Shown here in pieces: positions 1 to 10,649 of a DNA stretch of 64,000 bases. Within the stretch, counting starts at the first letter, position 1. Every line of letters starts with the position of its first letter. The notes below the pieces were generated by a model, which saw only the letters and a list, made by a program, of their open reading frames with translations, had not been told where the DNA came from and ran no database searches. The DNA is from Bradyrhizobium septentrionale. GTDB lineage: Bacteria > Pseudomonadota > Alphaproteobacteria > Rhizobiales > Xanthobacteraceae. Both the position numbers and the translations under genes were made by a program. The stretch is taken from NCBI RefSeq assembly GCF_011516645.4, contig NZ_CP088285.1, positions 4,916,501-4,980,500 on the forward strand, written 5' to 3'.

Positions 1-90
1 ATATTCCGGATTGGGCTTGATCGTGACCGCAAGGAAGATGGCCGCGCGCGTCAGCTTCGCAGCGACCGGTTGCGGAACGGCTGATGGCAC
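1..90 (-). CDS. N-terminal fragment, probable Dyp-type haem peroxidase
   Basis: Only the first 30 codons are in the window; the gene runs off the left edge. I chose the GTG at 88-90 because an AAGGAG ribosome site (97-102) sits six bases upstream. The ATG at 91-93 is in another frame. The start reads VPSAVPQPVAAKLTRAAIFL, which resembles the N-terminus of Dyp-type peroxidases (a Pro-Gln-rich lead followed by LTRAAIFL and a beta strand). No haem ligand or GXXDG motif is visible in this fragment, so the family call rests on similarity of the N-terminus as I remember it. Confidence 0.4.
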   Translation of the reverse strand, partial: MPSAVPQPVAAKLTRAAIFLAVTIKPNPEY

Positions 91-224
91 GCATCTCTCC
101 TTACTAAACGGCTAGTCCACGACGACAAAACAGCTGGTTCTGGACGTCGGATCGACGTTCAGAGAGAGGCAGAGGAGCATGCAACTGGAACCTTTACAAG
201 ACCTCGAATGCAGAGGTGCCTGCG

Positions 225-476
225 TCAATCGACGGGCTTGCCGGACTTCTCCTCCTCGAGCGTCACCGCAATCGCGGCGTTGGCGGACAGCCGCACCTTG
301 GTGCCTTCGACACCGGCGACGAAGCCGAGCTCGATATAGTGGTGATGTCCCTTGTGGAAGCCGTCGCTTTCACTTTTCTTGAGCTTGATGCGGTTGCCTT
401 CGACGCGATCGACGGTGCCGACATGCACGCCATCCGCGCCGATGACCTCCATGTTGTCCTTGATGTTCTGCGTCAT
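225..476 (-). CDS. DUF2171 family small protein
   Basis: An 83-residue soluble protein with no signal peptide or membrane segment. It starts with an amphipathic lead (MTQNIKDNMEVIG), followed by a short beta-rich PRC-barrel-like core (GADGVHVGTVDRVEGNRIKL) and a His-rich loop (HKGHHHYIEL). This arrangement is what I know as DUF2171, a family of unknown function common in Rhizobiales and often near stress genes. A GGGAG ribosome site precedes the ATG. It lies downstream of clpB on the same strand with a gap of about 90 bp, so it could be cotranscribed. No function is assigned. Confidence 0.8.
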   Translation of the reverse strand: MTQNIKDNMEVIGADGVHVGTVDRVEGNRIKLKKSESDGFHKGHHHYIELGFVAGVEGTKVRLSANAAIAVTLEEEKSGKPVD

Positions 477-567
477 GACGCTCTCCCTGGTTGAAGGCCA
501 GCTTGCATATGATGCGCCGAGACGACGCAGCGATGACGGCGCGTCGCCGGTGCAATCCGGGCTTGTC

Positions 568-3180
<2,613 letters not shown>

Positions 3181-3838
3181 CGTGGCACCTCAAGGCAAAC
3201 AGAGGCTCGTCGAGATCCAGTATGCCACGCATTCCAGCCGGCGACAGATGGCGGAACGATGACATCCATCATGCGGCAGCCGAATGCAATCGCGTCGGCG
3301 GAAACCGCGGGCCTGACGCTGCCGCTCTCCGTATCGTGTGGTCCTTTCAGGGGAGTGTCAATCGCCGAGCGCGGCCTCTGGCCTACCACGTTCGAGGTCC
3401 TGCGGCTGCCGATGCACGCGTCTGGCACTCATCCGGAGGCACTGCTACGGACGCGTCGATGCGTCAGGTTATCGGCTCGGCCGATCACCGCGCGCTGCGA
3501 CGTCGAGCTGCGCGACGGGTCCGGATCGTTGCAATCGTGCGAATGCGAGAGTCATGTTCGAGACGTTTCCGGAACTGGTGACGTCGCACTCTGCATGCGC
3601 AAGTGATGATGCGGCCGAATGATGCAGGCGAGCGTCGCGCGTCACGTCACTGAATCGCACGACACTGCGTCGCTGCACACTCTGAACTGCCGATGAATAG
3701 CTGCGCGAGTGTGTTTCCGCTTTGCGTCGATGCGTTTCAGGCTGGTGTAAGGCCAAAGCGCTAGCGATGACGTGCGTCGGTTCGCGCCGATGCCTGGAAC
3801 TTTTGTTCCAGTTCTCACGTTCATCGAAGAGGCTCCCA
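3181..3838. other. Intergenic region between divergent clpB and YXWGXW gene
   Basis: A 658-base stretch between two divergent genes. Short reading frames cross it on both strands, but none has a ribosome site, a recognisable domain or the codon pattern of its neighbours. It should contain the promoters of both genes; I cannot point to convincing -35/-10 pairs. Confidence 0.5.
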
Positions 3839-5167
3839 ATGACCACTCGTCTTCTTTCGACCGTGTCGTGTGCCGCGATCGCCACGGCGCTGTTCTATGC
3901 GACCGCCGCACCGGCGATCGCACAGGATGCGGCATGCGCGCCGGTCTCTGCCGTCGAGACGGCGCCGCCGCCGCTGCCGACCTATGATCAGCCACCGGTG
4001 CCAGGGCCCGGCTACATGTGGTCGCCGGGCAATTGGTCGTGGGACGAGGATCGTGGCGACTATTACTGGGTGCCGGGCACCTGGGTGCAGCCGCCGCGGG
4101 TCGGGCTGCTATGGACCCCGGGCTATTGGGGCGGGTTTGGCGGCGGCTTCATTTTCCATCAGGGCTATTGGGGTGATCGCGTCGGCTTCTACGGCGGCAT
4201 CAATTACGGTTTCGGTTACGGCGGCGCGGGCTATGAAGGCGGCCGCTGGGACCACGGCAACTTCTTCTACAATCGCACCGTGAACAATCTGCAGGGCGCG
4301 CGGATCACCAACGTCTACGAGAAGAACGTCACGATCAATCAGACCACCGTCAACAATGTCAGCTACAATGGCGGCCGCGGCGGCATCGAGGTGCGGCCGA
4401 CTCCCGCCGAACGTGCGATCGCCAAGGAGCAGCACTTCGCGGCGACGCCGTTGCAGCGCAAGCAGGTCGAGACCGCAAGCCAGGATCCGAGCCTGTTCAA
4501 GCGCGCCAACAACGGCGTGCCCGCTGTCGGCGCGACGGCGCGTCCGGGCGAGCTGAAGGGGCCGGGCGTGGTTCGCGCACGGCCGGCCGGCGAGGCGGTG
4601 CCCGCCGCCGCTGCACGGCCGGCGGCCGAGGAGCCGCGGCGGCCGGGGTCCGCACCTGCGCCGGCGGACTCCCATGCGCTCCCGGTCCCGGGCAAGGAAC
4701 TTCCGCATGCCCAGGCGAACAAGCCCGCAATCGAGGAGAAGCGCGCCGCGCCTGTTGCCGAGCCGAAGGTCGAACCGCGGCCTGCGCCTGCTGAGCAGCA
4801 TGCGCTGCCGGTTCCGGAAAAGGGGCTTCCGGCGCATCCACCCGCGCAGGAGAACAGGCCCGCGGTCGAAGAGAAGCGCGCAGCGCCTGCGCCCGAGCCC
4901 AGGGTTGAGCCCAAGGCTGAGCCGCGACCCGCACCCGAAGTGGCGCGGCCTGCCGCGCAAGAGAACAAGCCGGTGTTGGAGCGGAAGCCCGAAGAGGTGC
5001 GCAAGGAGGAGCCGCGACCCGAGCCCGCAGCAAGGCCGGAGACGATGGCGCGTCCCGAGGCGCATCCGCAGCCGGCGGCACGGCCGGAGCCGCACGTTCA
5101 GGCGGCGCCGCATGCTGCGCCTGCCGCAGGTCATCCCGCTGAGGAGAAGCGGCAGGAGCACCGCTAA
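3839..5167 (+). CDS. Secreted YXWGXW-repeat protein with Pro/Ala-rich tail
   Basis: A 442-residue exported protein. I start it at the ATG at 3839, preceded by GAAGAGG; this gives a compact Sec signal peptide (MTTRLLSTVSC through AIAQDA) that longer upstream starts would bury. Residues about 40-130 carry Tyr/Trp/Gly-rich repeats of the YXWGXW type (WSPGNWSW, YYWVPGTW, WTPGYWGG, HQGYWGD), known from small envelope proteins of proteobacteria. The C-terminal half, from about residue 230, is low complexity and rich in Pro, Ala, Glu and Lys, with imperfect reiterations around ALPVPxK and EEKRAAP. An envelope or surface role is inferred; no enzyme motif is present. Confidence 0.8.
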   Translation: MTTRLLSTVSCAAIATALFYATAAPAIAQDAACAPVSAVETAPPPLPTYDQPPVPGPGYMWSPGNWSWDEDRGDYYWVPGTWVQPPRVGLLWTPGYWGGFGGGFIFHQGYWGDRVGFYGGINYGFGYGGAGYEGGRWDHGNFFYNRTVNNLQGARITNVYEKNVTINQTTVNNVSYNGGRGGIEVRPTPAERAIAKEQHFAATPLQRKQVETASQDPSLFKRANNGVPAVGATARPGELKGPGVVRARPAGEAVPAAAARPAAEEPRRPGSAPAPADSHALPVPGKELPHAQANKPAIEEKRAAPVAEPKVEPRPAPAEQHALPVPEKGLPAHPPAQENRPAVEEKRAAPAPEPRVEPKAEPRPAPEVARPAAQENKPVLERKPEEVRKEEPRPEPAARPETMARPEAHPQPAARPEPHVQAAPHAAPAAGHPAEEKRQEHR

Positions 5168-5175
5168 GATAGATA

Positions 5176-5207
5176 CGCGCTCCGCTGGCTCGTTCCGGCG
5201 GAGCGCG
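5176..5207 (+). terminator. Hairpin downstream of the YXWGXW gene
   Basis: A perfect 10-bp inverted repeat, CGCGCTCCGC and GCGGAGCGCG, separated by 12 bases and starting nine bases after the stop codon. No clean T-run follows (GTATTGTT), so it is a terminator-like stem rather than a canonical one. Confidence 0.5.
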
Positions 5208-5252
5208 GTATTGTTCCGGCTACGGGCAAGTGATCATCACTGGAGGACAGTC

Positions 5253-5435
5253 ATGGCACAGAGTCACGGTGGCAGCGGACAGCTTGATGACGGCAAGCCG
5301 CGCCTGAGCGAGGACGATATGCAGCGCGCTTTGCTCGGTCCGCGGGGCGTGCCGGGCAAGCCGGATCCCGCCAAGATGACGCCGCAGCAGGAAAAGAACA
5401 TCCCGAAATATCTCGACCCCGGGCATACGTCCTAG
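5253..5435 (+). CDS. Small hypothetical protein, 60 residues
   Basis: A 60-residue hydrophilic protein with a strong TGGAGGA ribosome site eight bases before the ATG. It is rich in Gly, Pro, Asp and Lys, has no Cys and no hydrophobic segment, and looks largely disordered (MAQSHGGSGQLDDGKPRLSE and onward, ending KYLDPGHTS). I do not recognise a named domain. It sits between the secreted repeat protein and the chaperone cluster, with gaps of 85 and 124 bp, so it may be its own transcript. Confidence 0.65.
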   Translation: MAQSHGGSGQLDDGKPRLSEDDMQRALLGPRGVPGKPDPAKMTPQQEKNIPKYLDPGHTS

Positions 5436-5493
5436 ACCGTCGGTGATCTGAACGCATGCTGCGTCGCCCATTGCCGGGCGACCCGCGAGCGGT

Positions 5494-5525
5494 CTTGCAA
5501 ATCGCCTGCTTTTACGCCCTCATGA
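5494..5525 (+). promoter_or_regulatory. Candidate RpoH (sigma-32) promoter for the cbpA cluster
   Basis: CTTGCAA at 5494-5500 and CCCTCATGA at 5517-5525 are separated by 16 bases and lie about 35 bases before the cbpA start. Both boxes resemble the RpoH consensus (CTTGAAA and CCCCATNTA), and the downstream genes are co-chaperones, a usual RpoH target. This is motif matching by eye only. Confidence 0.35.
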
Positions 5526-5559
5526 TTGCAGGTGCACTCACGGTGTTGCGGAGCAAATT

Positions 5560-6459
5560 GTGAGAAATCCGTACGAGGTTCTTGGCGTTGCGCCTGCGGC
5601 ATCTGCGGCCGATATCCAGAAGGCTTATCGCAAGCTGGCGAAGAAGCTGCATCCGGATCTCAATCCGGGCGACAAGGCGGCCGAGGAAAAGTTCAAGGAA
5701 GTCGCAGCCGCGAACGATCTGCTCTCGGATGCCGAGAAGCGCAAGCGCTTCGATGCCGGTGAAATTGACGCCAGCGGCGCCGAGCGGCCGCAGCATCGTT
5801 ACTACCGGGATTTCGCCACCGCGGATGAGGGGCATCCTTACGCCGACAGTTCCGGCTATGCCGACTATATGGACCAGGAGGACGCCTTCGCCGAATTGCT
5901 CCGGCGCAGCGAACAGGCGCGCGCCAACCGTCGCGGCCGCGATTTGCATTACAGCCTGGCGATCGACTTCGCGGAATCGATCACCGGTGCGAGCAAGCGG
6001 CTGACGCTTCCGGACGGTGGCACGCTCGACGTGACGATCCCGCCGGGGCTCATCGATGGCCAGGTCATTCGGCTGCGCGGCAAGGGCATGCCCGGCAGCG
6101 GCAAGGGCGGTCCCGGCGATGCGCTGATCGAGGTCGAGGTCCGTCCCGATCCCCGCTTCACCCGCGAGGGCGACGACATCACGCTGGAATTGCCGATCTC
6201 GCTGTCGGAGGCCGTGCTCGGCGGCAAGGTCCGCGTTCCGACGCCGACCGGCGCCGTCACCATGACGGTGCCGAAGGGATCGAACACCGGCACCACGATG
6301 CGGTTGCGCGGCAAGGGCGCGCCTCGGCTCAGTGGCGGCCAGGGCGATGAGCTGGTCAAGCTCAAGGTGGTGCTGCCCAAGAGACCCGATCCCGAGCTCG
6401 AGGCGTTTGTTGCGAACTGGGATCGCAAGGCATTCAATCCGCGCGAGGAAGGTGCGTGA
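5560..6459 (+). CDS. cbpA: CbpA-type DnaJ co-chaperone
   Basis: A 299-residue J-protein that stimulates DnaK ATPase and delivers substrates. An N-terminal J domain (about 1-65) carries the essential HPD motif at residues 31-33 ([10 protein letters not shown]). A linker is followed by the two-lobed C-terminal substrate-binding domain (from about 130; [19 protein letters not shown], then LRGKGMPG). There is no cysteine-rich zinc finger, which separates CbpA from DnaJ. The start is GTG with GGAG upstream. It overlaps the next gene by one base (TGATG), so the two are translationally coupled. A possible heat-shock promoter lies upstream. Confidence 0.92.
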   Translation: MRNPYEVLGVAPAASAADIQKAYRKLAKKLHPDLNPGDKAAEEKFKEVAAANDLLSDAEKRKRFDAGEIDASGAERPQHRYYRDFATADEGHPYADSSGYADYMDQEDAFAELLRRSEQARANRRGRDLHYSLAIDFAESITGASKRLTLPDGGTLDVTIPPGLIDGQVIRLRGKGMPGSGKGGPGDALIEVEVRPDPRFTREGDDITLELPISLSEAVLGGKVRVPTPTGAVTMTVPKGSNTGTTMRLRGKGAPRLSGGQGDELVKLKVVLPKRPDPELEAFVANWDRKAFNPREEGA

Positions 6460-6734
6460 TGAACAAGCAGCAGTTCCTCATCGATGCGGGTCTGGAGGTG
6501 CAGACCCTGGAGTTCTGGATCGAGCAGCAATGGCTCGTCCCGGAAGAGACCGCGAGCGAGATCAGCTTCTCCGACACCGATTTGGCGCGTGCGCATCTGA
6601 TCCAGGATCTGAAGGGCGATTTCGGCGTCAACGACGAGGGCATCGACGTCATCCTCCATCTGGTCGATCAACTGCATGGCCTGCGCCGCGCGTTCGAGCA
6701 ATTGCACAAGGACATTGCGTCACCACCGCGCTAG
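6459..6734 (+). CDS. cbpM: Chaperone modulator CbpM-like (MerR-like HTH)
   Basis: A 91-residue protein starting at the ATG that overlaps the cbpA stop; a GTG one codon upstream is possible. The order LIDAGLEVQTLEFWIEQQWL, then an acidic ISFSDTDLARAHLIQDL helix and IDVILHLVDQLHGL, is the CbpM/MerR-like fold. In Escherichia coli CbpM binds the CbpA J domain and inhibits it, and coupling to cbpA here supports the same role. No DNA target is implied. The C-terminus is shorter than in some homologues, which normally end in a coiled helix. Confidence 0.8.
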   Translation: MNKQQFLIDAGLEVQTLEFWIEQQWLVPEETASEISFSDTDLARAHLIQDLKGDFGVNDEGIDVILHLVDQLHGLRRAFEQLHKDIASPPR

Positions 6735-6772
6735 CAGCCCCGCATACGACGAACTCAGCCTGGGAGACGATC

Positions 6773-6997
6773 ATGACGGACAAGCCCACACCGCTGGCCC
6801 ATGGCGAGATCGACGTTCTCATCCTGCAGGCGCTGGTGCGCAAGCTGATCGCGAAGGGTGTGCTGACGCCGGACGACGTTCGCGCGATGCTGTTCGAGGC
6901 TGCGAAGAATCTCGATCTCGTCGGCAGCGAGCTGACGACGGAAGCCGCCAACATCATCGTGCAGGAAGATCTGGCGCCCGCGTTTCTTGGCGGCTGA
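6773..6997 (+). CDS. Small hypothetical protein, third gene of the cbpAM cluster
   Basis: A 74-residue acidic, mostly helical protein with a GGGAGACG ribosome site before the ATG. Sequence landmarks are EIDVLILQALVRKLIAKGVL and TPDDVRAMLFEAAKNL. It has no Cys and no membrane segment. It follows cbpM by 38 bp on the same strand and converges on the antiporter gene with an 17-bp gap. I recognise no named family. Position suggests a co-chaperone or stress role, but that is inference. Confidence 0.7.
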   Translation: MTDKPTPLAHGEIDVLILQALVRKLIAKGVLTPDDVRAMLFEAAKNLDLVGSELTTEAANIIVQEDLAPAFLGG

Positions 6998-7014
6998 GTG
7001 CGTTCGCTGCGCCC

Positions 7015-8748
7015 TCAGGCCGCCGAGTCTTGCTCGGCTGTCCGCACATTTGGCGTGGCAGCACCCGGATATTGCCGTTCCAGCTCCTCGATCATGCCGC
7101 GGGCGATCTCGCGCTCGCCCATGATCACGATGTCGGCTCCCAGGCCCTTCAGATGATCGACTTCGGCGTCGGAATGCGCGCGTGCGATGATCTGGATATC
7201 GGCATTCGCCGCGCGGGCCTGCTCGACGATCTGTCCGGCCTCGAACGCTTCCGGAATCGCAATGACCAGGGATCGCGCGCCGACCGGATTGGTCGCGCGC
7301 AGCACGCTGGCGCGCGCGGCGTTGCCGATCAGGGCCTCGATGCCGCGCTGCCTGAGTTTTGCGACCATGTCGTCGGACGCCTCGACCGTGAGGAACGGCG
7401 CGTTGCGCTGATGCAGGGAATCGCCGACGATGCTGCCGACCCGGCCGTAGCCGACCAGAATGGTGTGATCCTGCAATTCGGTAACCGGGATCGCCTCTGA
7501 GGATGCAACGGTCGGCGATGCGGCTTGCGGTTTCTCCAGCCGCGACGTCAGCCAATCGACGACCGCGAACACCAGCGGGTTGAGCATGATCGAGAAGATC
7601 GCGCCGGCCAGGATCAGGTCGCGGCCGGCCTTCGGCAGCAGATTGAGCGCAACGCCGAGCTCCGCCAGGATGAACGAAAACTCGCCGATCTGGGCGAGGC
7701 TCGCCGAGATCATCAGGGCGGTCGCCATCGGGTGACGGAACAGCACGACGATCAAGAGCGCAGCGAGCGATTTGCCGACCACGATGACGAACAGCGTCGC
7801 GACCAAGGGCCAGGGTTCGCGGACCATGCTGAGCGGATCGAACAGCATGCCGACTGAAACGAAGAACAGCACCGCGAAGGCGTCGCGCAGCGGCAGAGTT
7901 TCCTGCGCGGCGCGCTGGCTGAGCGGCGATTCCCGCAGCATCATCCCGGCGAAGAACGCGCCGAGCGCCAGCGAAACCCCGAACAGCTTGGTCGCACCGA
8001 ACGCGATGCAGAGCGCGATCGCAAGCACGGCCAGCCGGAACAGCTCGCGCGATCCGGTGTGCGCGATGTAGTGCAGCACCCATGGGATCAGCCGCCGTCC
8101 GACCACCAGCATCAAGGCGATGAACACCGCGATCTTGACCAGCGTCAGCACCAGCACGCCGGTCAGCCCGAGGCCGAACCGGGTGGCCAGCGGATCGGAG
8201 ACAAGCACTGCGCCATCGCCGCCCTGGAAGCTCGCCACCGCCGGGAACAGCACCAGCGCGAGCACCATCGCGAGATCTTCGACGATCAGCCAGCCGACCG
8301 CGATCTTGCCGCGTTCGGTGTCCATCAGCCGGCGCTCCTGCAGCGCGCGCAACAGCACCACGGTACTTGCAACCGACAATGCCAAGCCGAACACCAGGCC
8401 GGCGCCGACAGTCCAGCCCATCAACAGCGCGAGGCCGAGGCCCATCAATGTGGCGACCGCGATCTGGGCAATTGCGCCGGGCACCGCGATCGCGCGCACC
8501 GACAACAGATCGTTCAGCGAGAAATGCAGGCCGACGCCGAACATCAAGAGGATGATACCGAGCTCGGCGAGCTCGGTTGCCAGCGCCTGATCGGCGACGA
8601 AGCCGGGCGTGAACGGACCAACGGCGACGCCTGCGAGCAGATAACCGACCAGTGGCGGAACCCGGAAGCGCTGGGCGATGGTTCCGAAGACGAAAGCGAG
8701 GCCAAGTCCCGCGACGACGGTCGCGATCAGAGGTGTGTCATGCGGCAT
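7015..8748 (-). CDS. KefB/CPA2-type cation:proton antiporter with TrkA-N domain
   Basis: A 577-residue inner-membrane protein. The first 390 or so residues are hydrophobic with about 12 membrane segments (Na+/H+ exchanger fold, CPA2). A cytosolic Rossmann RCK/TrkA-N domain follows (DHTILVGYGRVGSIVGDSLH near residue 410), which binds a nucleotide and gates potassium or proton exchange. The start is the ATG at 8748 (MPHDTPLIATVVAGLG) after an AAGGCG site; an in-frame extension upstream is hydrophilic and unlike the family. It is divergent from the polyol operon. Ion specificity cannot be read from the sequence; the nearest named homologues are YbaL/KefB. Confidence 0.92.
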   Translation of the reverse strand: MPHDTPLIATVVAGLGLAFVFGTIAQRFRVPPLVGYLLAGVAVGPFTPGFVADQALATELAELGIILLMFGVGLHFSLNDLLSVRAIAVPGAIAQIAVATLMGLGLALLMGWTVGAGLVFGLALSVASTVVLLRALQERRLMDTERGKIAVGWLIVEDLAMVLALVLFPAVASFQGGDGAVLVSDPLATRFGLGLTGVLVLTLVKIAVFIALMLVVGRRLIPWVLHYIAHTGSRELFRLAVLAIALCIAFGATKLFGVSLALGAFFAGMMLRESPLSQRAAQETLPLRDAFAVLFFVSVGMLFDPLSMVREPWPLVATLFVIVVGKSLAALLIVVLFRHPMATALMISASLAQIGEFSFILAELGVALNLLPKAGRDLILAGAIFSIMLNPLVFAVVDWLTSRLEKPQAASPTVASSEAIPVTELQDHTILVGYGRVGSIVGDSLHQRNAPFLTVEASDDMVAKLRQRGIEALIGNAARASVLRATNPVGARSLVIAIPEAFEAGQIVEQARAANADIQIIARAHSDAEVDHLKGLGADIVIMGEREIARGMIEELERQYPGAATPNVRTAEQDSAA

Positions 8749-8829
8749 TTCGCCTTGTCGCACAGCATGCCCAGTGGTGCACCGCGACCATTTGAGGCGC
8801 GGCATTCCGCGCGGAAATTGTGATCTATT

Positions 8830-8849
8830 GCCCAATACGTGAGCATATG
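8830..8849 (+). promoter_or_regulatory. Probable SorC operator upstream of the HAD gene
   Basis: GCCCAATACGTGAGC (8830-8844) followed by ATATG. It matches the site at 10604-10618 (GCCCAACACGTGGGC, also followed by ATATG) in all but two positions. Both have the form GCCCA-N5-TGRGC, an interrupted palindrome. It lies 14 bases before the first gene of the operon that also encodes a SorC regulator, so it is the likely binding site. Confidence 0.65.
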
Positions 8850-8862
8850 ATCTCATGCCGGG

Positions 8863-9528
8863 ATGGATCCGCGGCTTCCCGAGACCGATCTCGTCATCTT
8901 CGACTGCGACGGCGTGCTCGTCGACAGCGAGGAGTTGAGCTGCCGCTGCCTCGCCGAGGCGATGGTCCAGGCGGGCATCGCGATGAGCACCGGGCAAGCC
9001 CTCGAACTCTTCCTCGGCCGCAGCACCGCGGCGGTGATCGAATATGCCGCGGCCGTGGGAAAGCCACTGCCTGCGACCTTCCTGCCTGATCTGGCGTTGC
9101 AGGTCCGCGAGACATTCCGATCCCAGCTCACACCGATCGCGGGCGTCGCGGCGGTGCTTACGGAATTGCGCCTGCCGTCTTGTGTCGCTTCATCTAGCGA
9201 TCTCGCGCGGGTGAGGTTCTCGCTGGAACTGACCGGTCTTGCGGCAAGCTTTGGGCCGCGGCTTTACACCTCGCAGATGGTCAAGCACGGCAAGCCGGCG
9301 CCGGATCTGTTTCTGCATGCGGCAGGCGCGATGGGCGCCGAGCCGCGCCACACGCTTGTGATCGAGGACAGCGTCAGCGGGGTGACGGCCGCGAAGGCAG
9401 CAGGCATGAAAGTGTGGGGATTTGTCGGCGGCGCCCACTATCGGTTGGCGGATGGCAGTGCTCTGCTGCGGCAAGCCGGGGCAGATCGAATCTTCGCCGC
9501 GATGACGGATTTCTGGATGGAAGGCTGA
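8863..9528 (+). CDS. HAD-superfamily sugar phosphatase / phosphoglucomutase-like
   Basis: A 221-residue cytoplasmic HAD hydrolase. Motif I is FDCDGVLVDSE with the nucleophile and acid/base pair at Asp14 and Asp16. A helical cap follows, then motif II (CVASSSDL), motif III Lys in KHGKPAPDLF, and motif IV VIEDSVSG. This is the beta-phosphoglucomutase / sugar-phosphatase group (GS1, YniC). It is the first gene of the polyol operon and precedes the regulator by nine bases, suggesting it dephosphorylates or recycles a sugar phosphate of that pathway. The exact substrate is unknown. Confidence 0.88.
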   Translation: MDPRLPETDLVIFDCDGVLVDSEELSCRCLAEAMVQAGIAMSTGQALELFLGRSTAAVIEYAAAVGKPLPATFLPDLALQVRETFRSQLTPIAGVAAVLTELRLPSCVASSSDLARVRFSLELTGLAASFGPRLYTSQMVKHGKPAPDLFLHAAGAMGAEPRHTLVIEDSVSGVTAAKAAGMKVWGFVGGAHYRLADGSALLRQAGADRIFAAMTDFWMEG

Positions 9529-9537
9529 CACAGGATT

Positions 9538-10491
9538 ATGGCTGCGCCCGACAACGAAAAGTCTCGCCTGGACGATGCGGCGCGCGCCGGCTGGCTGTAT
9601 TTCATCGCGGGCCACACCCAGGACGAGATTGCAAAGATGCTGCAGGTGTCGCGCGCCTCGGCGCAGCGTCTGGTGTCGCTGTGCCTGGCGGAGCGGCTGA
9701 TCACGTTTCGGCTCGAGCACCCGATTGCGGCCTGCATGGAGCTGGCGTCCCGGCTGAAGGCGCGGTTCGATCTGGTGCATTGCGACGTGGTGCCATCAGA
9801 TCCGGCGGCGCCGCTGTCGAATGCGGGGATCGCCGAACGCAGCGCCAATCTGCTGGAGACGACGCTGCGCTCGGAGACGCCTGTGATCGTGGCGCTCGGC
9901 ACCGGCCGCGCGGTGCGCGCCGCGGTCGAGCGGGTCTCGCCGATCGAGCGGCCCGATCACCAGATCGTCTCGCTGGTCGGCAACATCTCCGCCGACGGCT
10001 CGGCGAGCTTCTACGACACGGTAGGACGGCTCGCCGACCGCACCGGCGCGCGCCATTACCCGATGCCGCTGCCGTTCTTGATGTCGAGCGAGGACGAGCG
10101 CAACCGCATGGTGCGCATCGACCCGATCGCACGGGTGAGGGCGGTCGCCGCCAAGGCCGATCTTCGGCTGATCGGCATCGGCCAGATGGACCAGAAGGCC
10201 CAGGTCCATGTCGATGGCTTCGTCACCCGCGAGGAACTCTTGGAGATGATGCGGCTCGGCGCAATCGGCGAGCTGACCGGTTGGGCCTATGACGCCAAGG
10301 GGCGCCTCATCAAGGGCGGCACCAACAAGCGCCTGACCAGCATCCCGCCGCAGATTCCCGCGGAGCAAACCACGATCGCAGCGGCGGTCGGCGCCGCCAA
10401 GGTGCCGGCAATCAAGGCCGCGCTGGCGGGCCGGGTGATCAACGGCCTGATCACCGATGAGGCGACCGCGCGCGCGGTGCTCGATCGCTAG
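9538..10491 (+). CDS. SorC-family sugar-binding transcriptional regulator
   Basis: A 317-residue regulator. Residues about 15-60 form the helix-turn-helix (AGWLYFIAGHTQDEIAKMLQ and the SRASAQRLV recognition part). The remainder is the SorC/DeoR effector domain that binds a phosphorylated sugar, with conserved stretches PVIVALGTGRAVRAAV, DGFVTREELLE and GGTNKR. Such proteins control linked sugar or polyol operons, with a sugar phosphate as signal. It sits between the HAD gene and the ABC transporter. The two matching palindromes at 8830 and 10604 are its probable operators, which implies autoregulation. Confidence 0.9.
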   Translation: MAAPDNEKSRLDDAARAGWLYFIAGHTQDEIAKMLQVSRASAQRLVSLCLAERLITFRLEHPIAACMELASRLKARFDLVHCDVVPSDPAAPLSNAGIAERSANLLETTLRSETPVIVALGTGRAVRAAVERVSPIERPDHQIVSLVGNISADGSASFYDTVGRLADRTGARHYPMPLPFLMSSEDERNRMVRIDPIARVRAVAAKADLRLIGIGQMDQKAQVHVDGFVTREELLEMMRLGAIGELTGWAYDAKGRLIKGGTNKRLTSIPPQIPAEQTTIAAAVGAAKVPAIKAALAGRVINGLITDEATARAVLDR

Positions 10492-10572
10492 ACGCTTTCT
10501 TCGCCTCCGCAAAAACCTCCATTCCAGGCTGCGTTGGAACCCGCAATCGCGTGGGACGGCGCACCCGCGCGC

Positions 10573-10618
10573 TTGACAAAATTTGGCGACAGGATGAACA
10601 TACGCCCAACACGTGGGC
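10573..10618 (+). promoter_or_regulatory. Promoter with overlapping SorC operator before the ABC transporter
   Basis: TTGACA at 10573-10578 is a perfect -35 box. Seventeen bases on, GAACAT (10596-10601) is a weak -10. The palindrome GCCCA-ACACG-TGGGC at 10604-10618 starts three bases later, covering the expected transcription start. A regulator bound there would block or adjust initiation. The twin site is upstream of the HAD gene. Confidence 0.65.
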
Positions 10619-10649
10619 ATATGCTCAACGTGACATAAGGGAGGTCACC

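Noticed and set aside
3331..3360. GTCGTGTGGTCCT-like text in the clpB upstream region that resembles part of the structured element
   Set aside because: Only about ten bases match and none of the stems are present, so it is probably chance.
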